This document shows positions 44,057 to 52,322 of a stretch of DNA of 64,000 nucleotides, one piece after another. Source of the DNA: Elizabethkingia meningoseptica_A. Its GTDB lineage: Bacteria; Bacteroidota; Bacteroidia; Flavobacteriales; Weeksellaceae. Below the pieces are notes generated by a model that worked only from the letters and a program-made list of their open reading frames with translations, made no database searches and was not told the DNA's origin. The stretch is taken from contig NZ_JBJDLK010000001.1 in the NCBI RefSeq assembly GCF_045762675.1, forward strand, positions 310,001 to 374,000. Direction: 5' to 3'. The position numbers were made by a program, and so were the translations under genes. The first letter of the stretch is position 1. Every line of letters starts with the position of its first letter.

Positions 44057-44803
44057 TTAATCATAGAAAATTACCATACTCATACGAGAATTAACGGGTA
44101 TTCCTTGAATTGTAGAAGGTTTCCAGTTGAACCTTTTTACATAAAATTCTGCTCTCTCATTAAAGAGTTTTCCGAAAATATTGTTTTTTGAATTGGAAAA
44201 TACAGATTCTGCTTGTATATCACTCACCGTTCCGTCTTTCATTAATAGAAACTGTGTAGAAGTATAAGAGGATTCATTATCTTTAGCTTTTATATAATCT
44301 GAGGGATAAACGAAGTTCTTTTTATAATCTGTTTCCGCTGCTATAACCTGTTTCTGATAATCTGTTGTTTTAGATTTTGTCATATGACTATCGAGTACAT
44401 CCTGACCAAAAATAGAATCTTTGTTTTTTAACAGGTATTCTTTTACACTTAATGTTTTTAAAGAGTCAAAAAAAGAGTTCCCATATTTATCTTCCAACAA
44501 CTTGTTCATTTTCTTTGAATAGCAGTTTTCAAATTTTATATCTTCAATACTATTAATATTACAAGATTCAAGTATGTACTTATATTTGATATTGTTTTCC
44601 TTTAAAAGCCTTTCAAATTCATCAATCCCTATGTAACTAAAACCTAAGCCTCCAATATTACTGTAAGTATAGTTTTTATATTTAAAATCATTTTCAGCAA
44701 GTTTTGTTTCGTAGTTACAATCGATTTCATATTGATTAACTTTCTTGTTGGCACAAGAGAGGCTTGTAACAGACAGGCAAAACAGTAAGAATAATTTTAT
44801 CAT
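44057..44803 (-). CDS. Hypothetical lipoprotein
   Basis: The 248-residue protein has a lipobox SLSC (Cys17). The C-terminus (YTSTQFLLMKDGTVSDIQAESVF, FVKRFNWKPSTIQGIPVNSRMSM) resembles the TonB C-terminal fold in which P-G and I/V-N-S-R appear, as in energy-transducer-like proteins. The N-terminal half has no match that I know. It is 6 bases from the oxidoreductase gene and 29 from the beta-lactamase gene, so the three may share a transcript. The TonB-like call is tentative. Confidence 0.6.
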   Translation of the reverse strand: MIKLFLLFCLSVTSLSCANKKVNQYEIDCNYETKLAENDFKYKNYTYSNIGGLGFSYIGIDEFERLLKENNIKYKYILESCNINSIEDIKFENCYSKKMNKLLEDKYGNSFFDSLKTLSVKEYLLKNKDSIFGQDVLDSHMTKSKTTDYQKQVIAAETDYKKNFVYPSDYIKAKDNESSYTSTQFLLMKDGTVSDIQAESVFSNSKNNIFGKLFNERAEFYVKRFNWKPSTIQGIPVNSRMSMVIFYD

Positions 44804-44809
44804 AGATGA

Positions 44810-45778
44810 TTAGGACTCTTTTATCAGTTCCATAATCTTAAGGGCAACTTTCAAAGCTTCGGTACCGTCATTCAGACTTACTTCAATCGGTGTATTTTCT
44901 TCAATTGCCTGTGCAAAACTTTCCAGTTCATCCAGAATAGCATTGTTAGGCTGGATATTAGGATATTCAAATAATATCTGATTCTTTTCTCCTTCTGCAT
45001 TTTCAATAATCATATCGAAATCAGACGGATTTTCAGGAGCTGCCTGCATCCGGATTACTTCTGCTTTTTTCTCCAGAAAATCGATTGATATATAAGCATC
45101 TTTCTGGAAGAAACGGCTTTTACGCATGGCTTTCATAGAGATTCTGCTGGTGGTAAGATTGGCTACACAACCATTTTCAAATTCTATACGCGCATTGGTA
45201 ATATCCGGTGTTTTACTTACCACAGATACACCGCTGGCATGAATATCTTTAACAGGTGATTTTACAATACTCAATAAAATATCGAGATCATGAATCATTA
45301 AGTCAAGAACTACTGAAACATCTGTTCCGCGTGGATTAAATTCGGCAAGACGGTGGATTTCGATGAACTGAGGGTTATCCAGATAAGTTCTTGTTGCAAT
45401 ATAAGCAGGGTTATAACGCTCTACGTGACCTACCTGTACTTTTATATTTTTTTCTTCACAAAGACGAATTAATTCTTCCGCCTGTTCCAGGGTTTGTGTT
45501 ACTGGTTTTTCTATAAAAAAGTGAAGGCCTTTCTCAATTGCTTTTTTAGCATATTCGTAATGGAAGAGGGTTGGTGTTACAATATCCAAAACCTGAATGT
45601 CATTCAGTAAGTTATCCAGATCATTATAATATTTGTAGCCGAATTCCTGTTCCAGTTTCTTTCCATTTTCGGCGTCACTGTCGTAAAAGCCCACTAATTC
45701 ATATTTTTCTGATTGATTTAGAAGTCTTAAATGAATTTTTCCTAAGTGGCCGGCACCTACTAATCCCGCTTTTAACAT
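44810..45778 (-). CDS. Gfo/Idh/MocA family oxidoreductase
   Basis: The 322-residue NAD(P)-dependent oxidoreductase has the Rossmann start AGLVGAGHLGKIHLRLL and the catalytic-loop motif FFIEKPVTQTLEQA. A C-terminal dimer domain carries DLMIHDLDILLSIV with the conserved His. The family acts on sugars, inositols or UDP-sugars; the substrate is not evident. A near -7 box (TATCTTTA at 45796-45803) precedes it, followed upstream by an AT-rich 7-nt periodic spacer. Confidence 0.9.
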   Translation of the reverse strand: MLKAGLVGAGHLGKIHLRLLNQSEKYELVGFYDSDAENGKKLEQEFGYKYYNDLDNLLNDIQVLDIVTPTLFHYEYAKKAIEKGLHFFIEKPVTQTLEQAEELIRLCEEKNIKVQVGHVERYNPAYIATRTYLDNPQFIEIHRLAEFNPRGTDVSVVLDLMIHDLDILLSIVKSPVKDIHASGVSVVSKTPDITNARIEFENGCVANLTTSRISMKAMRKSRFFQKDAYISIDFLEKKAEVIRMQAAPENPSDFDMIIENAEGEKNQILFEYPNIQPNNAILDELESFAQAIEENTPIEVSLNDGTEALKVALKIMELIKES

Positions 45779-45817
45779 GTAATTTTAAATTTTCGTAAAG
45801 ATACTAAACAGTTAGGA

Positions 45818-45873
45818 ATTATGTATTATAAGTTACAGGCTTATGAGTTGATGATTATCAGTTATTACTTATT
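45818..45873. repeat. 7-nt periodic spacer
   Basis: ATTATAA, GTTACAG, GCTTATG, AGTTGAT, GATTATC, AGTTATT and ACTTATT keep a 7-nt register between the oxidoreductase gene and pcm. A shorter periodic stretch (CTGTTTA, CAGATAA, CTGTGAA, CTGATAA) follows at 45964-45991. Confidence 0.45.
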
Positions 45874-46001
45874 AATCGTCAGGTGTATTTTAATGTCCGG
45901 AAAGTATGATAAAATCATATGCAGATTATTCATTTATAATGAGTAGCAAGTTCGCGGAACAAACTGTTTACAGATAACTGTGAACTGATAAGTATTTTCC
46001 C

Positions 46002-46009
46002 TATTTTTG
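46002..46009 (+). promoter_or_regulatory. -7 box (TATTTTTG) of pcm; mRNA probably leaderless
   Basis: The consensus box ends 4 bases before the ATG at 46014, so transcription should start at the A of the start codon or very near it. Confidence 0.6.
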
Positions 46010-46013
46010 CGGT

Positions 46014-46661
46014 ATGAGAGACAGTTTTGTACATAAAGGAAAAAGACGACACCTTGTAAATTATTTGATATCGAAAGGGATTTCGGATCAAAATGTTTTA
46101 CAGGCAATTAACAAAGTGCCTCGTCATCTTTTTCTGGAAAGTATTTTTGAAGACTATGCTTACGAAGACCGTGCATTTCCTATTGCTGCACATCAAACGA
46201 TATCTCATCCTTCCACAGTAGCAGAACAAACTCAGTTGTTAAATATAAAAGAGCAGGAAAAAGTATTGGAAATAGGAACCGGTAGTGGCTATCAGACCGC
46301 TGTTCTGATTGAAATGAAGGCTTTTGTATATACTATTGAAAGGCAGAAAGACCTGTATGATTTCTCTGAGAGAAAACTACGAGAAATTGGGTTAAGACCT
46401 AAGTTTCAGAGTTTTGGCGATGGTTTCGCAGGGCTGCCGACTTTTGCACCATTTGATAAAATTCTGGTTACCTGCGGCGCTGCAGTATTACCGGTGGAGC
46501 TGTTGAAACAGTTAAAAATAGGCGGATTAATGGTCATTCCTTTAGGTACAGGTGATGAACAGATTTTAACCAGATTCAGAAAAGTAAGCGATACATCTTT
46601 TGAGAAAGAAGAGTTCGGGCTTTATAAATTTGTCCCTATGCTGAACAATACCAATAAATAA
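46014..46661 (+). CDS. pcm: Protein-L-isoaspartate O-methyltransferase
   Basis: The 215-residue SAM-dependent repair methyltransferase has VPRHLFLE, the PIAAHQTISHPSTVA motif unique to PCMT, motif I KVLEIGTGSGYQTAVL, and FDKILVTCGAAVLP. It methylates isoaspartyl residues in damaged proteins, in the cytoplasm. It is monocistronic, with a promoter directly at the start codon and a hairpin made of repeat words downstream. No surE or rpoS partner is present. Confidence 0.95.
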   Translation: MRDSFVHKGKRRHLVNYLISKGISDQNVLQAINKVPRHLFLESIFEDYAYEDRAFPIAAHQTISHPSTVAEQTQLLNIKEQEKVLEIGTGSGYQTAVLIEMKAFVYTIERQKDLYDFSERKLREIGLRPKFQSFGDGFAGLPTFAPFDKILVTCGAAVLPVELLKQLKIGGLMVIPLGTGDEQILTRFRKVSDTSFEKEEFGLYKFVPMLNNTNK

Positions 46662-46683
46662 GTGTGAAATTATAAGTTAAAAA

Positions 46684-46723
46684 TTAGAAGTACGAAAAAC
46701 AGATTCTGATTTCGTACTTCTAA
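46684..46723. terminator. Convergent terminator built from TTAGAAGTACGAA repeat words
   Basis: TTAGAAGTACGAAA (46684-46697) pairs with TTTCGTACTTCTAA (46710-46723), a perfect 14-bp stem with a 12-nt loop, between the convergent pcm and thioesterase genes. The arm is the same word that recurs as a direct repeat at 7050-7073. Confidence 0.7.
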
Positions 46724-46731
46724 CTTCATAT

Positions 46732-47115
46732 TTATTTTATGCTTACAGGTTTTCCGTTTTCATCAACTGATACCAGTGTGAACTCTCCGGATACCGCAAG
46801 ATCGCGACCTTCCTGATACATCTTCTCAGTATAGATATCTACATGTACTTTAACACTGGTGTTTCCTACATGCTTAATTCTGCCGATTAGCTCTACTAAC
46901 GTACCGGAAGGAATAGGCTTTTTAAAATCAATTTTATCACTGCTTACCGTTACAATTCTTTTTCTGCTAAAACGTGTAGCAGTCATAAAAGCAACTTCAT
47001 CCATCATCTCCATAACTGTTCCCCCGAACATGGTATTATGGTGATTTGTAATTTTCGGAAATACCACTTTAAAGACATGGGTTTCCGAATTCTGGATTTT
47101 TTCCTCTATATTCAT
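46732..47115 (-). CDS. Acyl-CoA thioesterase, hotdog fold
   Basis: The 127-residue hotdog protein has NHHNTMFGGTVMEMMDEVAF (catalytic region of the YciA/BFIT-type acyl-CoA hydrolases), SSDKIDFKKPIPSGTLVEL and HVGNTSVKVHVDIYTE. It should hydrolyse acyl-CoA in the cytoplasm; chain-length preference cannot be read. The 244-base gap upstream (47116-47359) holds a possible minus-strand -7 box at 47313 and two small hairpins but no gene that I trust. Confidence 0.9.
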   Translation of the reverse strand: MNIEEKIQNSETHVFKVVFPKITNHHNTMFGGTVMEMMDEVAFMTATRFSRKRIVTVSSDKIDFKKPIPSGTLVELIGRIKHVGNTSVKVHVDIYTEKMYQEGRDLAVSGEFTLVSVDENGKPVSIK

Positions 47116-47359
47116 AATTAAATTTAAATCAAAAAAAAGAATGATTCATAAGGAAAACAAGACTGAACAATAAGGTTCAGAGTTGTAATTCTCTTTCAAA
47201 TCATTGAAATATTTACTGAATTTCCGATGAATTCCAGAAAGTTTTATGATGTTCGTAAATGCTTGTAAATCCTATGATTTGCACGTAACTTATCCTGTCG
47301 AAAATTCGACTGCAAAAATAAGAATATTAAATAAAAGGGCAGTAATTGCCGGTGAAAAT

Positions 47360-47791
47360 TTAGTGTGTTTCTTTAGGCTTGCTGGAAACGGAACCTTCAG
47401 CAACTATTTTATCAGCCTTACCAAAAGTAAAATCATCTCCTTTTATCCATAAATAATTACCATCAGCATCCTGGTATTTTTCACCACTGGCACTAATCAC
47501 TCTCTCCATGTCATATATTCTTCCGCTTGTTTCGTTGCGTAAGAGAATTTTAGCAGGTTTGCTGTCGGTCTCTCTGGAAATAATACGGAAACGGTATTCT
47601 TCGTCTGAAGAAATGTAAAGTGCACCATCATTATCAACATCTACTTTAGAGGTTGTAGCGGTACTGTCTTTTGGGATCACTGCTGTGGAATCTGTGCGCG
47701 TAATTTCTTCAGTATCGGTTTTTTCCTTTTTACTGTTACAAGCGGCGACAATAATAGCAATAGCGGCAATTCCTAAAAGTACTTTCTTCAT
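47360..47791 (-). CDS. Hypothetical lipoprotein
   Basis: The 143-residue protein has a lipobox IVAAC (Cys18), a Thr/Asp/Ser-rich linker (about 20-55) and a compact C-terminal domain with ALYISSDEEYRFRIISRET, ILLRNETSGRIYDMERV and GNYLWIKGDDFTFGKAD. This looks like a small beta-rich fold akin to MliC-type inhibitors of lysozyme (tentative, from the spacing of W and F residues). It should be attached to the envelope. It is monocistronic. Confidence 0.75.
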   Translation of the reverse strand: MKKVLLGIAAIAIIVAACNSKKEKTDTEEITRTDSTAVIPKDSTATTSKVDVDNDGALYISSDEEYRFRIISRETDSKPAKILLRNETSGRIYDMERVISASGEKYQDADGNYLWIKGDDFTFGKADKIVAEGSVSSKPKETH

Positions 47792-48130
47792 CTGTAAAAA
47801 ATTTCATTAAAAGTAGTAAAAATTTGGCTTTTTTGCAAGAAAAATATTGACTATTCAGCCTATGACTATATTGTAAAGCTCCTGTGTATGCAGCTTTTTT
47901 GAATTACTTTTTTTAGTCATGCATAATTGTTACTTTTATAAGGTTCAGAATTTTTCCGGAATAAAACCAACCTGTCTTCTAAAATTTAAAATATTCAGGG
48001 TGCACCTCTCCAGAGGAAGGGAATACGATAATATCAGAAAGATAAAGTATTATTATTTGTTTCATATTTTTCATTTTGAATATATTTAAGACTTTAAATC
48101 AAATATCAAGTAACTTAAACCCAAATATTA
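47792..48130. other. 339-base gap upstream of hutU
   Basis: The region is AT-rich. GCTCCTGTGTATGCAGCTTTTTTG at about 47878-47901 can form a weak hairpin with a T tail. I saw no clear TANNTTTG box, no recognisable HutC operator, and no reading frame of credible quality. Confidence 0.4.
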
Positions 48131-50149
48131 ATGACCTTTAAAGAACAAATACAACAGGGAATATCAACGACTTTACCGGCCTTTAAAGAACTGGATGGCA
48201 GTGTAAGTCATGCTCCCAAGCGTAAAGAAATTTTATCGGAAGAAGAAAAGAAGTTAGCATTAAAAAATGCATTGCGTTATTTCGATGCAGCGCATCACGC
48301 GGAATTAATTCCTGAATTTAAAGAAGAGCTGGAAAAATACGGACGCATTTATATGTACCGTTTTCGCCCTGAATATGAAATGTACGCCCGTCCGATCGAA
48401 GAGTATCCCGGGAAATCACAACAGGCGAAGGCTATTCAGCTGATGATTCAGAATAATCTGGATAAAGCAGTCGCACAGCACCCGCATGAGCTGATTACTT
48501 ATGGTGGCAACGGAGCGGTTTTCCAGAACTGGGCACAGTATTTATTAACTATGAAATACCTGTCTGAAATGACAGATGAGCAAACATTGGTTATGTATTC
48601 CGGACACCCGATGGGACTATTTCCATCGCATAAAAATGCGCCAAGGGTTGTGGTAACTAATGGTATGATGATTCCTAATTATTCGAAACCGGATGACTGG
48701 GAGAAATTCAATGCTTTAGGGGTAACGCAATACGGACAAATGACTGCAGGAAGTTACATGTATATAGGTCCACAGGGAATTGTACACGGTACAACGATTA
48801 CGGTGCTGAATGGTTCAAGAAAAATTAATGATAAAGGAACTGCAGGAAAATTATTTGTAACAGCAGGACTTGGGGGAATGAGCGGTGCTCAGCCAAAGGC
48901 TGGGAATATTGCCGGAGTAGTTTCAGTAACAGCAGAAGTAAATCCGGCTGCAACTTATAAAAGATATGAACAAGGCTGGGTAGATGAAGTGATTTCCGAT
49001 TTGGATGAGCTGGTTGCAAGAGTGAGAAAGGCCAAAGAAAATAAAGAAGTTGTATCGATTGCTTACGATGGTAATATCGTTGATGTATGGGAAAAATTTG
49101 ACAAGGAAGATGTTTATATCGATTTGGGATCAGACCAGACATCACTTCATAATCCATGGGCCGGTGGTTATTATCCGGCGGGAATTTCCTTTGAAGAGGC
49201 AAATGTAATGATGGCTGAAGATCCGGAGCTGTTTAAAACGAAAGTTCAGGAGACATTACGCCGTCATGCCGCTGCAATTAATAAACATACAGCAAAAGGA
49301 ACATACTTTTTCGATTACGGTAACGCCTTCTTACTGGAAGCTTCCCGTGCTGGTGCAAAAGTTCACCGTGATAAAGACGGAAAGCTTTGTGGCGCTGAAG
49401 AATCTAAAGCTGGTAGTGAAACCTTTGCTTATCCTTCGTATGTTCAGGATATTATGGGGCCTATGTGTTTTGATTTTGGTTTTGGTCCTTTCCGTTGGGT
49501 ATGTACATCCGGAAATCCGGAAGATCTGCAAAAAACAGATGATATTGCATGTGCTGTACTGGAAGAGATCATGAGAAACTCTCCAAAAGAAATTCAGCAG
49601 CAAATGCAGGATAATATTACATGGATAAAAGGAGCACAACAGAATAAACTGGTTGTAGGCTCTCAGGCACGTATTCTTTATGCTGATGCTGAGGGGCGTA
49701 CCAAAATAGCGAAGGCATTTAATGATGCAATTGCAAAAGGAGAAATAGGACCGGTAGTTTTAGGACGCGATCATCATGATGTTTCCGGAACAGATTCTCC
49801 TTACCGTGAAACCTCGAATATTTATGATGGCTCGCGTTTTACTGCAGATATGGCTATTCACAATGTTATTGGTGACAGTTTCCGTGGTGCTACATGGGTA
49901 TCAATTCATAATGGTGGCGGCGTAGGCTGGGGTGAAGTAATAAACGGAGGTTTCGGAATGTTACTCGACGGTACACCGGAAGCTGAACAGCGTTTAAAAT
50001 CTATGCTGCACTGGGATGTTAACAATGGTATTGCGAGAAGATCATGGGCTAGAAATGAGGAAGCTGTTTTTGCTATAAAAAGAGCAATGGAACAGGAACC
50101 TTTATTAAAAGTTACTCTACCTAATATCGTAGATGAATCTCTGTTGTAG
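48131..50149 (+). CDS. hutU: Urocanate hydratase, long form
   Basis: The 672-residue NAD-containing enzyme converts urocanate to imidazolonepropionate in histidine degradation. The NAD loop GGLGGMSGAQPKAGN, YSGHPMGLFPSH and the catalytic region FDFGFGPFRWVCTSGNPED are intact, and HHDVSGTDSPYRETSN lies near the end. It is about 100 residues longer than the proteobacterial enzyme, as in other Bacteroidota. No hutH, hutI or hutG gene is in the window, so the pathway genes must be elsewhere. Confidence 0.95.
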   Translation: MTFKEQIQQGISTTLPAFKELDGSVSHAPKRKEILSEEEKKLALKNALRYFDAAHHAELIPEFKEELEKYGRIYMYRFRPEYEMYARPIEEYPGKSQQAKAIQLMIQNNLDKAVAQHPHELITYGGNGAVFQNWAQYLLTMKYLSEMTDEQTLVMYSGHPMGLFPSHKNAPRVVVTNGMMIPNYSKPDDWEKFNALGVTQYGQMTAGSYMYIGPQGIVHGTTITVLNGSRKINDKGTAGKLFVTAGLGGMSGAQPKAGNIAGVVSVTAEVNPAATYKRYEQGWVDEVISDLDELVARVRKAKENKEVVSIAYDGNIVDVWEKFDKEDVYIDLGSDQTSLHNPWAGGYYPAGISFEEANVMMAEDPELFKTKVQETLRRHAAAINKHTAKGTYFFDYGNAFLLEASRAGAKVHRDKDGKLCGAEESKAGSETFAYPSYVQDIMGPMCFDFGFGPFRWVCTSGNPEDLQKTDDIACAVLEEIMRNSPKEIQQQMQDNITWIKGAQQNKLVVGSQARILYADAEGRTKIAKAFNDAIAKGEIGPVVLGRDHHDVSGTDSPYRETSNIYDGSRFTADMAIHNVIGDSFRGATWVSIHNGGGVGWGEVINGGFGMLLDGTPEAEQRLKSMLHWDVNNGIARRSWARNEEAVFAIKRAMEQEPLLKVTLPNIVDESLL

Positions 50150-50184
50150 CAGAGTAAATATCTAAATAACCGATACATGAATAT

Positions 50185-50217
50185 AAACATCATAGGTTTT
50201 CAAAACCTATGATGTTT
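50185..50217 (+). terminator. hutU terminator, CATAGG family
   Basis: AAACATCATAGGTTTT (50185-50200) and AAAACCTATGATGTTT (50202-50217) form a near-perfect hairpin with a T-rich tail. It resembles the hairpin at 43097-43135 and may be a dispersed element. Confidence 0.85.
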
Positions 50218-50504
50218 TTTATTTAAAGCTTTTGCAAGTGGAAACTTCATTTTGCTAAACACGTTATTCGACATCCAGTGATAGAATATTAGACTGAAGT
50301 ATTAAGCCTCTGCACTATCTGTAAGATCTGCGAGAGAAAGAATATAATATTTTACAGATATTGCCGGTAATATAGAGATCGGGTATATACGTTTATCGGT
50401 GTGGTATTATCTTGGTAACCTATGCAATTTTTTACCGGTAAAACACTGTATTTCTATGTGATTCAAGAAATAAAGCATCATTCAGTCCAGATTTATTAAA
50501 AAAA
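50218..50504. other. Gap between hutU and ecotin terminators
   Basis: About 290 bases lie between the two convergent terminators. I see no reading frame, repeat or strong hairpin; TTACCGG-type words recur weakly at about 50363 and 50432. Confidence 0.4.
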
Positions 50505-50530
50505 TAAAAGCTTCCCGAAGGAAGCTTTTA
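50505..50530 (-). terminator. Ecotin gene terminator
   Basis: TAAAAGCTTCC, loop CGAA (TTCG on the minus strand) and GGAAGCTTTTA form an 11-bp stem with seven T on the minus strand. Confidence 0.88.
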
Positions 50531-50548
50531 TGCGGATTGAAAAAATAT

Positions 50549-51049
50549 TTATTTTTTCTTTTCTAAGATTTCTGGAGCACTGTATAACTCCGGACTTGCT
50601 TCGTAAATTTTATACTTCGCTTCGTAGCCTTCAGGGATGTAAAGTACGATAGGCATTCTACCATTATAACGGGTAAGGTAGCCTTGTGACATTACAAATT
50701 CTGTTTTGGGTTTAGCATCCGGGCAGGCCATTAAAGTTGAAGGTGTAGCTCCGTTGGTTGTAAAGGTAAGGTAATCATATCCCCAGCCTTTTAATTCACT
50801 ACTTTTAAACTCTCCGGATAAGAAAGTTTTATTACAACCATCCGTTTGCATTGTTTTACCTACAAAAATTTCAATTTTTTTGTTTTGGTCATTCTGAGAA
50901 TGAGGTACTTCAATAACAATCTGCTTCTGACCCTTTCCTGGTTTTGGGAATGGTGTGATATCAACTTTGTAATTGGTTTGTGCCATTAATGAAGTTGATA
51001 CTAAACTTAAACCTAAAAAAGCGCTCGCAAAAATTGTTTTTTTCATCAT
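50549..51049 (-). CDS. eco: Ecotin, periplasmic serine protease inhibitor
   Basis: The 166-residue protein has a signal peptide (to about residue 24, SLMAQ) and the ecotin fold: FPKPGKGQKQIVIEVP, LSGEFKSSELKGWGYDYL and the reactive loop STLMACPDAK, with Met at the P1 position as in E. coli ecotin. The two Cys of the loop disulfide (CNKTF and ACPD) are kept. It ends MPIVLYIPEGYEAKYKIYEA. It inhibits trypsin-like proteases, including host elastase in enteric bacteria. It is monocistronic. Confidence 0.95.
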   Translation of the reverse strand: MMKKTIFASAFLGLSLVSTSLMAQTNYKVDITPFPKPGKGQKQIVIEVPHSQNDQNKKIEIFVGKTMQTDGCNKTFLSGEFKSSELKGWGYDYLTFTTNGATPSTLMACPDAKPKTEFVMSQGYLTRYNGRMPIVLYIPEGYEAKYKIYEASPELYSAPEILEKKK

Positions 51050-51195
51050 CGTAAAATTTGGGATTATTTTATTCGCCTTTGTATAGACAATTTGCGTACC
51101 AAAAATTACAATGTTTCGGTTTTTTAATAAAAAATAATGAAAAATATTTTTTATTAAACCTCGTAGAATAGGGGCTTTTATGAATGTTCAGATTG

Positions 51196-52167
51196 TTAAC
51201 CGACCTTCTTTACTCCCTCAGACTCAGTCTGTCTGGCTGCAAGTTCAGCTGCTTTTCTTTGCCTTCTTTTAAGCTCTGCACGCTGATAATCTTTTACTGT
51301 CTTTCCTGTACCATCATGTCTCCATCCCGGCGAGTAGAAAATATAGCGGAAGCGATCCATCATTGTTAAATTAGGTTGTGCAAGATCTCGTGCGAGTTTC
51401 TTCCATTCGTAAAAAACAACATTTATGGGACCTCTGTCCTTCGCTTTAGGATAGATCCCATATTTTACAGGAAGGTTTGGATCTTCTTTTTCAAAAGTTC
51501 CGAAAATTTTATCCCATATAATCAGCATCATTCCCATGTTTTTATCCAGATAACGAATGTTGCAAGCGTGATGTACACGGTGATGAGAAGGTGTTACCAG
51601 AATATATTCCAGGAAGCCCATATTTTTAATGGTTTTCGTATGTACCCATGTCCCGTATACCTGTACAATGGCGTATACAACCATAATATGCCAAGGATTG
51701 AAACCAAGGAATGCTAACGGAGAAAAGAACATGTAGCGGTATAAAGGTTCAAATACAGAAGATCTGAATCCGGTGGAAATATTAAATAATTCAGAGTTGT
51801 GATGTGTAATATGTACAGCCCAGAATACACGTGATTTATGGTCTACGAGATGTAAAACATAATAGGCGAAATCCTGTAACAGGAATACGGCAATCCAATA
51901 CCATGCATTTTCTTCCCATGTAAACAGTCTGTAATGATAGAAGAAAAACATAACGCCCATTGCAAAGGCCTTCATCAGGATATCTAACCCGTAATTAAGA
52001 AGAGCCAGGTAAACATTTGTAATCGTATCTTTAGCTTCGTAGAGTTTTTCTTTATTGAAATGACTATACGTCATCTCTCCTAAAATCACCGCAAGGTGTA
52101 TAGGAGCAGCCCAGGTGTATACAACACCTTGTCCGTTTTCAGTAAATAAATTATTCCAGTCTATCAT
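51196..52167 (-). CDS. Sterol desaturase / fatty acid hydroxylase family protein
   Basis: The 323-residue membrane protein has four or five helices and the diiron His clusters HLVDH, HITHH and HHRVHH of the family, plus a distal His in the C-terminal half. The charged tail (about 285-323) is Lys/Arg/Glu-rich. Members hydroxylate or desaturate lipids, sterols or carotenoids; in Bacteroidota the substrate is mostly unknown. Its -7 box touches the start codon. Confidence 0.92.
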   Translation of the reverse strand: MIDWNNLFTENGQGVVYTWAAPIHLAVILGEMTYSHFNKEKLYEAKDTITNVYLALLNYGLDILMKAFAMGVMFFFYHYRLFTWEENAWYWIAVFLLQDFAYYVLHLVDHKSRVFWAVHITHHNSELFNISTGFRSSVFEPLYRYMFFSPLAFLGFNPWHIMVVYAIVQVYGTWVHTKTIKNMGFLEYILVTPSHHRVHHACNIRYLDKNMGMMLIIWDKIFGTFEKEDPNLPVKYGIYPKAKDRGPINVVFYEWKKLARDLAQPNLTMMDRFRYIFYSPGWRHDGTGKTVKDYQRAELKRRQRKAAELAARQTESEGVKKVG

Positions 52168-52171
52168 CCGG

Positions 52172-52179
52172 CAAAGATA
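52172..52179 (-). promoter_or_regulatory. -7 box (TATCTTTG) of the desaturase gene; mRNA probably leaderless
   Basis: The box ends 4 bases before the ATG at 52167, the same geometry as pcm. Confidence 0.6.
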
Positions 52180-52266
52180 CTCAATAATATTGGGGGAATC
52201 GGCTTAATGTAAGCTTAAAAAATATAAATGGTGATGATAGATAAAATTATAATAGCACATCATGAA

Positions 52267-52293
52267 AATTGCCTGAAAAAAATTCAGGCAATT
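52267..52293 (-). terminator. ggt terminator
   Basis: AATTGCCTGAA and TTCAGGCAATT form an 11-bp stem with a 5-nt loop, 30 bases beyond the ggt stop. Confidence 0.75.
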
Positions 52294-52322
52294 GTTTTAG
52301 TCTTTTAATAATTGAAAAGAAT

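Noticed and set aside
47246..47452. Plus-strand frame overlapping the 3' end of the lipoprotein gene at 47360
   Set aside because: It is antisense to a gene with a clear lipobox and normal codon use, so it is a shadow frame.
48131..50149. hut operon
   Set aside because: Only hutU is present; the neighbours on both sides are unrelated and separated by terminators or long gaps.
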